NCBI RefSeq assembly: GCF_005862305.2
Contig: NZ_CP054021.1
Location: forward strand, 3,761,501 to 3,825,500
Length of the DNA stretch: 64,000 nucleotides
Direction: 5' to 3'
Origin: Rhizobium indicum
GTDB taxonomy: Bacteria > Pseudomonadota > Alphaproteobacteria > Rhizobiales > Rhizobiaceae
This document shows positions 46,503 to 54,150 of the stretch, in pieces. Under the pieces are notes generated by a model. That model had not been told where the DNA came from. It was given only the letters and a program-made list of their open reading frames with translations, and did not search any database. The position numbers and the translations under genes were made by a program. The stretch's first letter is position 1; each line of letters opens with the position of its first letter.

Positions 46503-47630
46503 CTAGCCACCACGGATAGACGGATGCCAGAACGTCACCGCCCGTTCGGTCAGGGCGATGATGCCATAGAAGATCGAGCCGGCCAGCGCCGCGACGGCGA
46601 TTTCCGCCCAGACCATGTCGACATTCATGCGGCCGATCTCGGTGGAGATGCGGAAGCCCATGCCGACGATCGGCGTCCCGAAGAATTCCGCAACGATGGC
46701 ACCAATCAGCGCCAGCGTCGAGTTGATCTTCAGTGCGTTGAAAATGAAGGGCATTGCCGCGGGAAGCCTGAGTTTCAGCAGCGTCTGCCAATAGCCGGAG
46801 GCATAGGTGCGCATCAGGTCGCGCTCCATGCTGCCGGAGGCGGCAAGGCCGGCGACGGTATTCACCAGCATCGGGAAGAAGGTCATGATGATGACGACGG
46901 CGGCCTTCGACGGCCAGTCGAAGCCGAACCACATGACCATGACAGGGGCGACGCCGATGATTGGCAGGGCCGAAACCATGTTGCCGATCGGCAGAAGGCC
47001 GCGGCGCAGGAAGGCGATGCGGTCGGCGAGCACCGCGACGACGAAGCCACTGAGGCAGCCGACGGTATAACCGATCAGCACCGCCTTGAAGATCGTCTGC
47101 CTGACGTCCGCGCCGAGGATGGGCAGCGACGCCATGAACCGCGCGCCGATGGCGCTCGGCGGCGGCAGCAGGATGAAGGGGACGCCAGCGCCGCGCGTGA
47201 CCGCTTCCCAGAGAATGAGGATCCAGGCGCCGAAGATCGCCGGGATCAGGAGCTGGAGTACCGACTTGCCGAAAGTCGTGACGGGCTGCAGTTTCGACAG
47301 TTCGCTGACGCATCGCCAGGCAAGCAGCCAGCAGGCAAAGAGCAGCAGGAAGAAAGCCCGCGTCGCCGTGCCCTCGTTGCCGGAAAGAGCCGAAAGCAGC
47401 ATCCAGGCGGCGCCATGCGCGCCGATAAACAGCACGGTGGCCCGATAGGCCGGCGGCTGCGGTGCGAATGACAGCAGGGCAGCCGCGATGACGATGGTGA
47501 AAATGAGGCTTGCCGTGCCGTCGGTGAGGGCGCGCGCCGCGCCCTCGGCCAGGAGCGGCAGGGCCGTCAGCGCCCCGACGCAGAGGAGGAGGGCGACCAC
47601 ACCTTGCCAGGAGAAGGTCAGATGTCTCAT
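46503..47630 (-). CDS. ABC transporter permease (second)
   Basis: A 375-residue permease. About four N-terminal helices (1 to about 115) precede the usual BPD_transp_1 domain, whose EAA-type loop reads ERDLMRTYASGYWQTLLKLRLPAAMPFIFNALKINSTLALIGAIVAEFF. The start at 47630 overlaps the stop of the first permease (ATGA). The same frame stays open far upstream, antisense-like to nothing useful, but the ATG at 47630 gives a complete membrane protein. Confidence 0.88.
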   Translation of the reverse strand: MRHLTFSWQGVVALLLCVGALTALPLLAEGAARALTDGTASLIFTIVIAAALLSFAPQPPAYRATVLFIGAHGAAWMLLSALSGNEGTATRAFFLLLFACWLLAWRCVSELSKLQPVTTFGKSVLQLLIPAIFGAWILILWEAVTRGAGVPFILLPPPSAIGARFMASLPILGADVRQTIFKAVLIGYTVGCLSGFVVAVLADRIAFLRRGLLPIGNMVSALPIIGVAPVMVMWFGFDWPSKAAVVIIMTFFPMLVNTVAGLAASGSMERDLMRTYASGYWQTLLKLRLPAAMPFIFNALKINSTLALIGAIVAEFFGTPIVGMGFRISTEIGRMNVDMVWAEIAVAALAGSIFYGIIALTERAVTFWHPSIRGG

Positions 47631-48571
47631 GCCGGCCTCCCGCCCATGGCGCGATCGACGATCTTCGCCGCAACGCCGACGATCGCAACCAGGATGCCCG
47701 CCAGCAGCGATCCGGCGACGAGGGCGGCCCAGATATCGATAGTCTGGCTGTAATAGGAGCCGGCGAGTAGCTTCGAGCCGATGCCGGCGACAGCACCCGT
47801 CGGCAGCTCGCCGACGATGGCGCCGACAAGGCTGGCTGCGATCGCGACCTTCATCGAGGTGAAGAGGAAAGGGATCGAGGCTGGAACGCGCAGCTTCCAG
47901 AACGTCTGCATCGAGCTGGCATAATAGGTGCGCATCAGGTCGAGATGCATGATTTCGGGCGAACGCAGCCCCTTCACCATGCCGACGGCGACCGGAAAGA
48001 AGGAGAGGTAGGTGGAGATCAGCGCCTTGGAGACGAGGCGGGAGGCGTCGGAATCGAGGTTCAACAGATGCGCAACGGCATTGTCGCCGGTCAGTACGTT
48101 GTAGGAGATGATGACGATCATCGGCGCGATGGCGAGGATCGGTATGGTCTGGCTCGCCACCAGCCAGGGCATCAGCGAGCGGTCCATGGCGCGGTTGTGG
48201 ACGATCAGCACGGCGAGGAGGATGCCGAGCAGCATACCGAAGCCGAAGCCGAGCAGGGTGGAGGAGAGCGTTACCCAGCTGTGATAGACGAGGCTGCGAT
48301 TGCTCGAAAGGCTGCGCAGAAAGGTGTTCTCGTAGACGTTCTGCGCCACCTGATGCGGCGCCGGCAGGATAGGCTTCGGCTGCGCCAGCGTCTTGCCGAT
48401 GAATTCGAGGGTCGTAGGTGTGGCGCCCGCGCGGCCGTCCATGTCGCGCTGGAACGGCGCGTTCATCAGGATGGCGGCGACATACCAGATGACGACGAGG
48501 GCGAGCAGGATTGTGGTGACGGGGACGATCTTGTCCTTGAATGTGTCGGGTTTCACAGCAACTGCCCCCAT
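47627..48571 (-). CDS. ABC transporter permease (first)
   Basis: A 314-residue permease: one N-terminal helix, a periplasmic loop of about 80 residues, then five helices with the coupling motif HLDLMRTYYASSMQTFWKLRVPASIPFLFTSMKVAIAASLVGAIVGE. It pairs with the second permease. A 227-nt gap containing a perfect inverted-repeat element separates it from the ATPase gene. Confidence 0.88.
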   Translation of the reverse strand: MGAVAVKPDTFKDKIVPVTTILLALVVIWYVAAILMNAPFQRDMDGRAGATPTTLEFIGKTLAQPKPILPAPHQVAQNVYENTFLRSLSSNRSLVYHSWVTLSSTLLGFGFGMLLGILLAVLIVHNRAMDRSLMPWLVASQTIPILAIAPMIVIISYNVLTGDNAVAHLLNLDSDASRLVSKALISTYLSFFPVAVGMVKGLRSPEIMHLDLMRTYYASSMQTFWKLRVPASIPFLFTSMKVAIAASLVGAIVGELPTGAVAGIGSKLLAGSYYSQTIDIWAALVAGSLLAGILVAIVGVAAKIVDRAMGGRPA

Positions 48572-48593
48572 TTGTTGGCGTCGAACGCGCAGC

Positions 48594-48772
48594 CACCCCC
48601 CTCTGCCCTGCCGGGCATCTCCCCCACAAGGGGGGAGATCGGCAGGAGGATAGCGCGTCGGTCCCCGTTGGCTCTATAGCGAACGGAACGGCGATCCTTG
48701 TTTGGGGAAGCCGGTGCAGCATATCGATCTCCCCCCTTGTGGGGGAGATGCCCGGCAGGGCAGAGGGGGGTG
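48594..48772. repeat. 179-nt element with perfect 48-bp inverted repeats
   Basis: Arms at 48594-48641 and 48725-48772 are exact reverse complements over 48 bp, separated by 83 nt. Each arm starts at its outer end with CACCCCCCTCTGCCCTGCC and contains its own inner hairpin (ATCTCCCCC ... GGGGGGAGAT). No reading frame inside. It lies within the ABC operon between ATPase and permease genes. It looks like a non-autonomous MITE-like or paired REP element of the rhizobial type. Confidence 0.85.
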
Positions 48773-48797
48773 ACCCCAGGGCGCACGCTCCCGCTCC

Positions 48798-49574
48798 TCA
48801 TGCGTGCCCCGTCCTCAGCCCTTCGCGGACGCGATGGGCGATTTCCAGGAACTCGGGGGTTTCGCGGATGTCGAGCGGGCGTTCGGCCGGCAGGGTCGAG
48901 TCGATCACATCGGTCACGCGGCCCGGGCGGGGAGACATCACCACGATCTTGGTCGAGAGGTAGACTGCCTCGGGGATGGAATGGGTGACGAAGCAGATCG
49001 TCTTGTTGGTGCGGGTCCAGAGTTTCAGCAGCTCTTCGTTCAGATGGTCGCGGACGATCTCGTCCAGGGCGCCGAAGGGCTCATCCATCAGCAGCAGGTC
49101 GGCGTCGAAGGCGAGCGCACGGGCGATCGAGGCGCGCTGCTGCATGCCGCCGGAAAGCTGCCAGGGGAATTTCTTCTCGAAGCCCGAAAGACTGACGAGA
49201 TCGAGCGCTTCGGCGATGCGCCGCGTCCGCTCGGCGCCGGAATAGCCCATGATCTCCAAGGGCAGGGCGATGTTGTTTTCGATGGTGCGCCAGGGATAGA
49301 GCGCCGGCGCCTGGAAGACATAGCCGTAGGCGCGGGCCTTGCGAGCCTCTTCCGGTGTCATGCCATTGATCGAGATCTCGCCTGAGGTGCTCTTCTCGAG
49401 ATCGGCGATGACACGCAGGAAAGTGGTCTTGCCGCAGCCCGACGGGCCGATGAAAGAGACGAAATCGCCCTTGCGGACATCGAGATTGACATTGCTCAGT
49501 GCACTCACCGGGCCGTCATTCGCCTGGTAGGTGAGACAGAGATCCTTGGCGGATACGACGGAGGGTGCTTGCAT
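48798..49574 (-). CDS. ABC transporter ATPase (nitrate/taurine/pyrimidine type)
   Basis: A 258-residue ATPase: Walker A GPSGCGKTT, Q-loop VFQAPALYPWRT, signature LSGGMQQRASIARAL, Walker B LLLMDEPFGALDE and H-loop CFVTHSIPEAVYLS. This set is standard for SsuB/TauB/ThiZ-type transporters. The start is ATG 49574; a TTG lies one codon upstream. First gene of its operon; divergent from the cupin gene. Confidence 0.9.
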   Translation of the reverse strand: MQAPSVVSAKDLCLTYQANDGPVSALSNVNLDVRKGDFVSFIGPSGCGKTTFLRVIADLEKSTSGEISINGMTPEEARKARAYGYVFQAPALYPWRTIENNIALPLEIMGYSGAERTRRIAEALDLVSLSGFEKKFPWQLSGGMQQRASIARALAFDADLLLMDEPFGALDEIVRDHLNEELLKLWTRTNKTICFVTHSIPEAVYLSTKIVVMSPRPGRVTDVIDSTLPAERPLDIRETPEFLEIAHRVREGLRTGHA

Positions 49575-49668
49575 CAATGCGACCAGTCTTGTTTTCGCCG
49601 CGGGAACGCGGTTTGCGTGCTATCATTACCGCCGGTTTTATCGACGACACACTCCATGGAGGATGAGG

Positions 49669-50082
49669 ATGGACGTGACATCAAAGCCCACCTGCCACAT
49701 CGTTCGCCCCAATCATGCCTATAGCGGCAAGCAGGGGCTCAGCTATTTCGAAGGGGTCGCGGCCGAGACGGTCGGCGCCAAGGGCATCTGCATGCACCTC
49801 CTGACGATCCCGCCGGGCGTACGCGCCAAGGCGCATCTGCACGAGGCGCACGAGACGGCGATCTACATGCTCTCCGGGGAGGCTCATACCTGGTACGGAG
49901 ACCGGCTCGAGCATCACGTCATCGTCCATGCCGGCGAACTTTTCTATATCCCGGCCGGCGTGCCGCACCTGCCGGCGAACCTCAGCAGCACGCCGTGCAC
50001 GGCGATCATCGCCCGCACCGATCCGAACGAGCAGGAAAGCGTCGTGCTTCTGCCGGAGTTGGACGCTTTGGTACCGGCGTGA
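49669..50082 (+). CDS. cupin-domain protein
   Basis: A 137-residue single-domain cupin. Metal ligands are in HLHEAHETAIYMLSGEAHTWYG (first motif) and GELFYIPAGVPHLPANL (second motif). Enzyme or binding role unknown; its place among pyrimidine-degradation genes is suggestive only. ATG 49669 sits 6 nt after GGAGG; ATG 49663 is too close to it. Confidence 0.82.
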   Translation: MDVTSKPTCHIVRPNHAYSGKQGLSYFEGVAAETVGAKGICMHLLTIPPGVRAKAHLHEAHETAIYMLSGEAHTWYGDRLEHHVIVHAGELFYIPAGVPHLPANLSSTPCTAIIARTDPNEQESVVLLPELDALVPA

Positions 50083-50140
50083 GGTCATTGGCATAGAGGC
50101 AGCGGTCCCCGGTTGATGGCCGTATCGTCATGCGCCATCG

Positions 50141-51595
50141 TCATACGCCGCTTGCCGGAATGCCGCTCCGCGTCACCTTGCGCGGCGCGGTGATGTCCTT
50201 CCACTGGGAAAGCGCCTTGCTGACAGCCGTGACCGGCTCGCGCCTGACAAACTCGCCGTGGCCCTCGCGCGTCTTGATCGCGCCTTCCTCGATTGCCACG
50301 ACGCCGCGCGTCAGCGTATAGCGCGGCAGGCCGGTCACTTCCTTGCCTTCGAAGACGTTGTAGTCGATCGCCGACTGTTGGGCCTTGAACGAGATGGTCT
50401 TGGAACGTTGCGGGTCCCACACGACGATGTCGGCATCGGCGCCGACAAGGATCGCGCCCTTCTTCGGATAGATGTTGAGGATCTTGGCGATGTTGGTCGA
50501 GGTGACGGCGACGAATTCGTTCATCGTCAGTCGGCCAGTGTTGACGCCATGCGTCCAGAGCATCGGCATGCGGTCTTCGAGGCCGCCGGTGCCGTTCGGG
50601 ATCTTGGTGAAGTCGCCGACGCCAAAACGCTTCTGCGCCGTGGTGAAGGCGCAATGGTCGGTGGCGACGACCTGCAGCGAGCCGGAGGCAAGCCCCGCCC
50701 AGAGTGAATCCTGATGCTGCTTGTTGCGGAAGGGCGGCGACATCACCCGGCGCGCCGCATGATCCCAGTCGGGGTTGGAATATTCGCTCTCGTCGAGCGT
50801 CAGGTGCTGGATCAGCGGTTCGCCATAGACGCGCATGCCTTTGGCACGGGCGCGGCGGATCGCCTCGTGCGCCTGTTCGCAGGAGGTGTGGACGATATAG
50901 ACCGGGCAGCCGGCCATGTCGGCGATCATGATGGCGCGGTTGGTGGCTTCACCTTCCACTTCGGCGGGCCGGGAATAAGCATGCGCCTCGGGGCCGTTAT
51001 TGCCCTCGGCGAGCAGCTTGGCCGACATCGAGGCGACGACGTCGCCGTTTTCGGCGTGCACCAGCGGCAGCGCGCCGAGTTCGGCGCAGCGTTGGAACGA
51101 GGCGAACATCTCGTCATCGTCGACCATCAGCGCGCCCTTATAGGCCATGAAGTGCTTGAAGGTGTTGATGCCCTTGTCTCGGACGATGGTCTCCATCTCC
51201 TTGAAGACCTGCTCGCTCCACCAGGTGACCGCCATGTGGAAGGAATAATCGCAATTGGCGCGGGTCGATTTGTTGTCCCACATGGTCAGTGCTTCGAGCA
51301 GTGACTGGCCGGGGGCGGGGAGCGCAAAATCGACCACCATCGTCGTGCCGCCGGAAAGGGCGGCGCGTGTGCCGCTCTCGAAATCGTCAGAGGAATAGGT
51401 ACCCATGAAGGGCATTTCGAGATGGGTGTGCGGGTCGATGCCGCCCGGCATGACATAACAGCCGGTCGCATCCAGCGTTTCGTCGCCCGAGAGGTTCGGA
51501 CCAATCTCGATGATCTTGCCGCCGTCGATTTTCACGTCTGCCTTATAGGTCAGGTCGGCGGTGACGATGGTGCCGTTCTTGATGACTGTGGTCAT
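50141..51595 (-). CDS. hydA: dihydropyrimidinase / D-hydantoinase
   Basis: A 484-residue amidohydrolase that opens dihydrouracil or dihydrothymine to N-carbamoyl-beta-amino acids. It has the first metal motif GGIDPHTHLEMPFMG, the metal-bridging lysine in FKHFMAYKGALMVDD, VHAENGD, YIVHTSCEQA and TDHCAFTTAQK with the catalytic Asp region. It is the second step of the reductive pathway; PreTA for the first step and the amidohydrolase for the third are in the window. 25 nt after the small gene upstream. Confidence 0.93.
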   Translation of the reverse strand: MTTVIKNGTIVTADLTYKADVKIDGGKIIEIGPNLSGDETLDATGCYVMPGGIDPHTHLEMPFMGTYSSDDFESGTRAALSGGTTMVVDFALPAPGQSLLEALTMWDNKSTRANCDYSFHMAVTWWSEQVFKEMETIVRDKGINTFKHFMAYKGALMVDDDEMFASFQRCAELGALPLVHAENGDVVASMSAKLLAEGNNGPEAHAYSRPAEVEGEATNRAIMIADMAGCPVYIVHTSCEQAHEAIRRARAKGMRVYGEPLIQHLTLDESEYSNPDWDHAARRVMSPPFRNKQHQDSLWAGLASGSLQVVATDHCAFTTAQKRFGVGDFTKIPNGTGGLEDRMPMLWTHGVNTGRLTMNEFVAVTSTNIAKILNIYPKKGAILVGADADIVVWDPQRSKTISFKAQQSAIDYNVFEGKEVTGLPRYTLTRGVVAIEEGAIKTREGHGEFVRREPVTAVSKALSQWKDITAPRKVTRSGIPASGV

Positions 51596-51620
51596 GGCTG
51601 TTCCCTATTCTGAAATAAAC

Positions 51621-51941
51621 CTACCTTGGAGTATAGCCATTCAACTGCAATCGCCGTTTGGCTTTGGCAATTTCGTCGGGGCTAAATAGCGAATGCCACC
51701 GTGCATCCTCGATGACCATTGCCTCAACTGTCAGATCGAGCCTGCCTGCTAAGTGAAGCGCCGTAAAACCATCTGATTGTTTGTCCGCATTGATCAGAAA
51801 TTTTGCGGTCTCTAAGCCACCTCTGTCGTTCAGCATTTTGAGAAAAACAGCCGCATTGTATTTTGCTTCTGATTTTGCTCGGCGATAGATATCGAACATG
51901 GCAGCATCAAATCTCTTGCCCATGGCGGCATCACTAGCCAT
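51621..51941 (-). CDS. small conserved protein of unknown function in the hyd operon
   Basis: A 106-residue protein starting MASDAAMGKRFDAAMFDIYRRAKSEAKYNAAVFLKMLNDRGGLETAKFLINADKQSDGFTALHLAGRLDLTVEAMVIEDARWHSLF. Similar unnamed proteins occur scattered across bacteria; no function is known to me. Its ATG overlaps the stop of the amidohydrolase gene (ATGA), so it is translationally coupled, but its codon use is visibly less GC-biased than its neighbours, a hint of later acquisition. Confidence 0.75.
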   Translation of the reverse strand: MASDAAMGKRFDAAMFDIYRRAKSEAKYNAAVFLKMLNDRGGLETAKFLINADKQSDGFTALHLAGRLDLTVEAMVIEDARWHSLFSPDEIAKAKRRLQLNGYTPR

Positions 51942-53194
51942 CACCCCACAATCTCCGCCGTCTCGACCACCGCATGAAACAGCACATCGGCTCCCGCCAT
52001 CGCCCATTCCTTGGAGATTTCCTCAGCCTCGTTGTGCGAGAGCCCGCCGACACAGGGGCACATGACCATCGTTGCAGGTGCGACCTTGGCGGCCCAGCAG
52101 GCGTCGTGGCCGGCGCCGGAGATGATGTTCATGTGGCTGTAGCCGAGCCGCTCGGCAGCGTCGCGCACCGACGTGACCAGTTTCGGATCGAAGGTGATCG
52201 GCTCGAAGTGGCCGATCGCCTCGATGGAACAGCCGACGCCGAGTGCATCGGTGATCTCAGGCGCTTTCGCCTCGATCTTTGCCCGCATGCGGTCGAGCTT
52301 CTCCTTGTCGGGCGAGCGGATGTCGACGGTGAAGACAACCTTGCCCGGCAGCACGTTGCGGGAGTTTGGCGAGAAGAACACCTGGCCGACGCCGCCGACG
52401 GCGCCCGGCTGTTCGCTCATCGCCACGCCCTGGACCATCTCCAGGATGCGGGCCATGGCGAGGCCGGCATTGACGCGCAGGTTCATCGGCGTCGAGCCGG
52501 TATGGGCTTCCTTGCCGGTCAGCGTGAATTCCAGCCACCAGAGGCCCTGGCAATGGGTGACGACGCCGATCTGCTTTTCCTCGGCTTCGAGGATCGGTCC
52601 CTGCTCGATGTGATATTCGAAATAGGCGTGCATCTTGCGGGCGCCGACTTCTTCGTCGCCGACCCAGCCGATACGTTTCAGTTCGTCGCCGAACAGATTG
52701 CCCTCGGGGTCCCTGCGATTATAGGCGAAGTCCAGGCTGTGCACGCCGGCGAAGACGCCTGACGCCAGCATGGCGGGGGCAAAACGCGCGCCTTCCTCGT
52801 TGGTCCAGTTGGTCACGACGATCGGATGTTTGGTCTTGATGCCGAGATCGTTCATGGTGCGCACGACTTCGAGAGCCGCAAGCACGCCGAGCACACCGTC
52901 ATATTTGCCGCCGGTCGGCTGAGTGTCGAGATGGGAGCCGACATAGACGGGCAGAGCATCGGGATCGGTGCCGGGGCGGGTGGCGAACATCGTGCCCATC
53001 CGGTCGACACTCATGGTCAAACCGGCATCGTCACACCATTTTTTGAAAAGGCTGCGGCCCTGCGCATCGGCATCCGTCAGCGTCTGGCGATTGTTGCCGC
53101 CTGCTATGCCGGGGCCGATCTTCGCCATCTCCATGAGACTGTCCCAGAGACGGTCGCCATTGACGCGCATGTTCTCGCCTGGTGCTGCCACCAT
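51941..53194 (-). CDS. N-carbamoyl-beta-alanine amidohydrolase (Zn-dependent, HyuC/AmaB family)
   Basis: A 417-residue M20-family amidohydrolase. Metal and substrate blocks are VYVGSHLDTQPTGGKYDGVLGVLAALEV, TNWTNEEGARFAPAMLASG, EYHIEQGPILEAE, GKEAHTGSTPMNLR and SGAGHDACWAA. It performs the third step of reductive pyrimidine breakdown, releasing beta-alanine or its methyl homologue, CO2 and ammonia. The start at 53194 follows GAGGG; the frame extends to 53869 but the extension has no coding character. Allantoate amidohydrolase is a less likely alternative. Confidence 0.88.
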   Translation of the reverse strand: MVAAPGENMRVNGDRLWDSLMEMAKIGPGIAGGNNRQTLTDADAQGRSLFKKWCDDAGLTMSVDRMGTMFATRPGTDPDALPVYVGSHLDTQPTGGKYDGVLGVLAALEVVRTMNDLGIKTKHPIVVTNWTNEEGARFAPAMLASGVFAGVHSLDFAYNRRDPEGNLFGDELKRIGWVGDEEVGARKMHAYFEYHIEQGPILEAEEKQIGVVTHCQGLWWLEFTLTGKEAHTGSTPMNLRVNAGLAMARILEMVQGVAMSEQPGAVGGVGQVFFSPNSRNVLPGKVVFTVDIRSPDKEKLDRMRAKIEAKAPEITDALGVGCSIEAIGHFEPITFDPKLVTSVRDAAERLGYSHMNIISGAGHDACWAAKVAPATMVMCPCVGGLSHNEAEEISKEWAMAGADVLFHAVVETAEIVG

Positions 53195-53334
53195 TTTGTA
53201 TGCCCTCACCTGTTTGCGGCAGTCATGCAAAGGGCATGCCCGCCTGTTCCCGTGGTCCTTCCCTGCGCCCCTTATTGGTTTTGTCGAGCGCCGGAAAATC
53301 GCCAGTTGCCTTTGTTTTGCATCTGACGGATAAT

Positions 53335-53350
53335 TTGACCGATTGGTAAA
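53335..53350. promoter_or_regulatory. RutR-like operator, hydrolase/regulator promoter
   Basis: TTGACCGATTGGTAAA, 12 of 14 fixed positions of the E. coli RutR box TTGACCA-N2-TGGTCAA, in the 300-nt divergent region between the amidohydrolase and the RutR-like gene, about 145 nt from each start. A near copy lies before preT at 63782-63797. Nothing else was seen in this gap. Confidence 0.65.
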
Positions 53351-53494
53351 CATTACAACTTCCACCGCCGGGCTCAAGACGAAAATCACGAAAATTGCCG
53401 ATAAAAATACGGGCAGTTGCTCAAGAAAGCGGCGGGAACGTTTCCGGTCTAAACTTGAGCGAAGAAGTTGAATTTCAAGGGGAAATAACAGCCT

Positions 53495-54145
53495 GTGACC
53501 ATACCGAGAGCAGCGAAAACCCTGAGGCGGACGCGAATCCAGGAAGAGAAGGAAGAGCAGATCCTGGAAGCGGCGCTCGACGTGTTTTCGGCAAGCGGCT
53601 TTCGCGGCTCGACCATCGACCAGATTGCCGAAGTGGCCGGCATGTCGAAACCCAACCTGCTCTATTATTTCCGCACCAAGGAAGCCATGCACCGGGCGCT
53701 GATCGACCGAGTTCTCTACACTTGGCTGGAGCCGCTGCGGGCCTTCGACGCCGAAGGCAATCCAGAGACGGAAATCCGCAGCTACATCCGCCGCAAGCTG
53801 GAGATGGCCCGCGATTTTCCGCGCGAGAGCCGGCTTTTCGCCAACGAGGTGCTGCAGGGCGCGCCGCATATCGAGGACGAGTTGAAGGGGCCGCTGAAGG
53901 AACTGGTCGACGAGAAGGCGGAGGTCATCCGCGCCTGGGCGAAGTCAGGCAAGATCGTCAAATGCGATCCCTACCACCTGATCTTCTCCATCTGGTCGAC
54001 GACGCAGCATTACGCCGATTTCGACGTTCAGGTGCGTGCCGTGCTGGGGCAGGAACATTCGGGCGAAGGGCGCTTCGAGGATGCGGCGCGGTTTCTGGAA
54101 CAGCTCTTCATCGGCGGGCTGCGACCGGATCTCCTTGGGGGGTAA
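53495..54145 (+). CDS. rutR: RutR-like TetR-family regulator of pyrimidine use
   Basis: A 216-residue TetR regulator. HTH: ILEAALDVFSASGFRGSTIDQIAEVAGMSKPNLLYYFRTKEAMHRALI. The C-terminal domain (PETEIRSYIRRKLEMARDFPRESRLFANEVLQGAPHI ... IWSTTQHYADFDVQV) is that of RutR/YcdC, which binds uracil or thymine. Position next to the pyrimidine hydrolase genes and a RutR-like box supports the call. Confidence 0.83.
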   Translation: MTIPRAAKTLRRTRIQEEKEEQILEAALDVFSASGFRGSTIDQIAEVAGMSKPNLLYYFRTKEAMHRALIDRVLYTWLEPLRAFDAEGNPETEIRSYIRRKLEMARDFPRESRLFANEVLQGAPHIEDELKGPLKELVDEKAEVIRAWAKSGKIVKCDPYHLIFSIWSTTQHYADFDVQVRAVLGQEHSGEGRFEDAARFLEQLFIGGLRPDLLGG

Positions 54146-54150
54146 GCGTT

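Noticed and set aside
47631..48722. Extension of the second permease frame upstream to 48722, giving a 739-codon protein
   Set aside because: The extension overlaps the first permease out of frame and passes through the inverted-repeat element; the coupled ATG at 47630 gives a normal permease.
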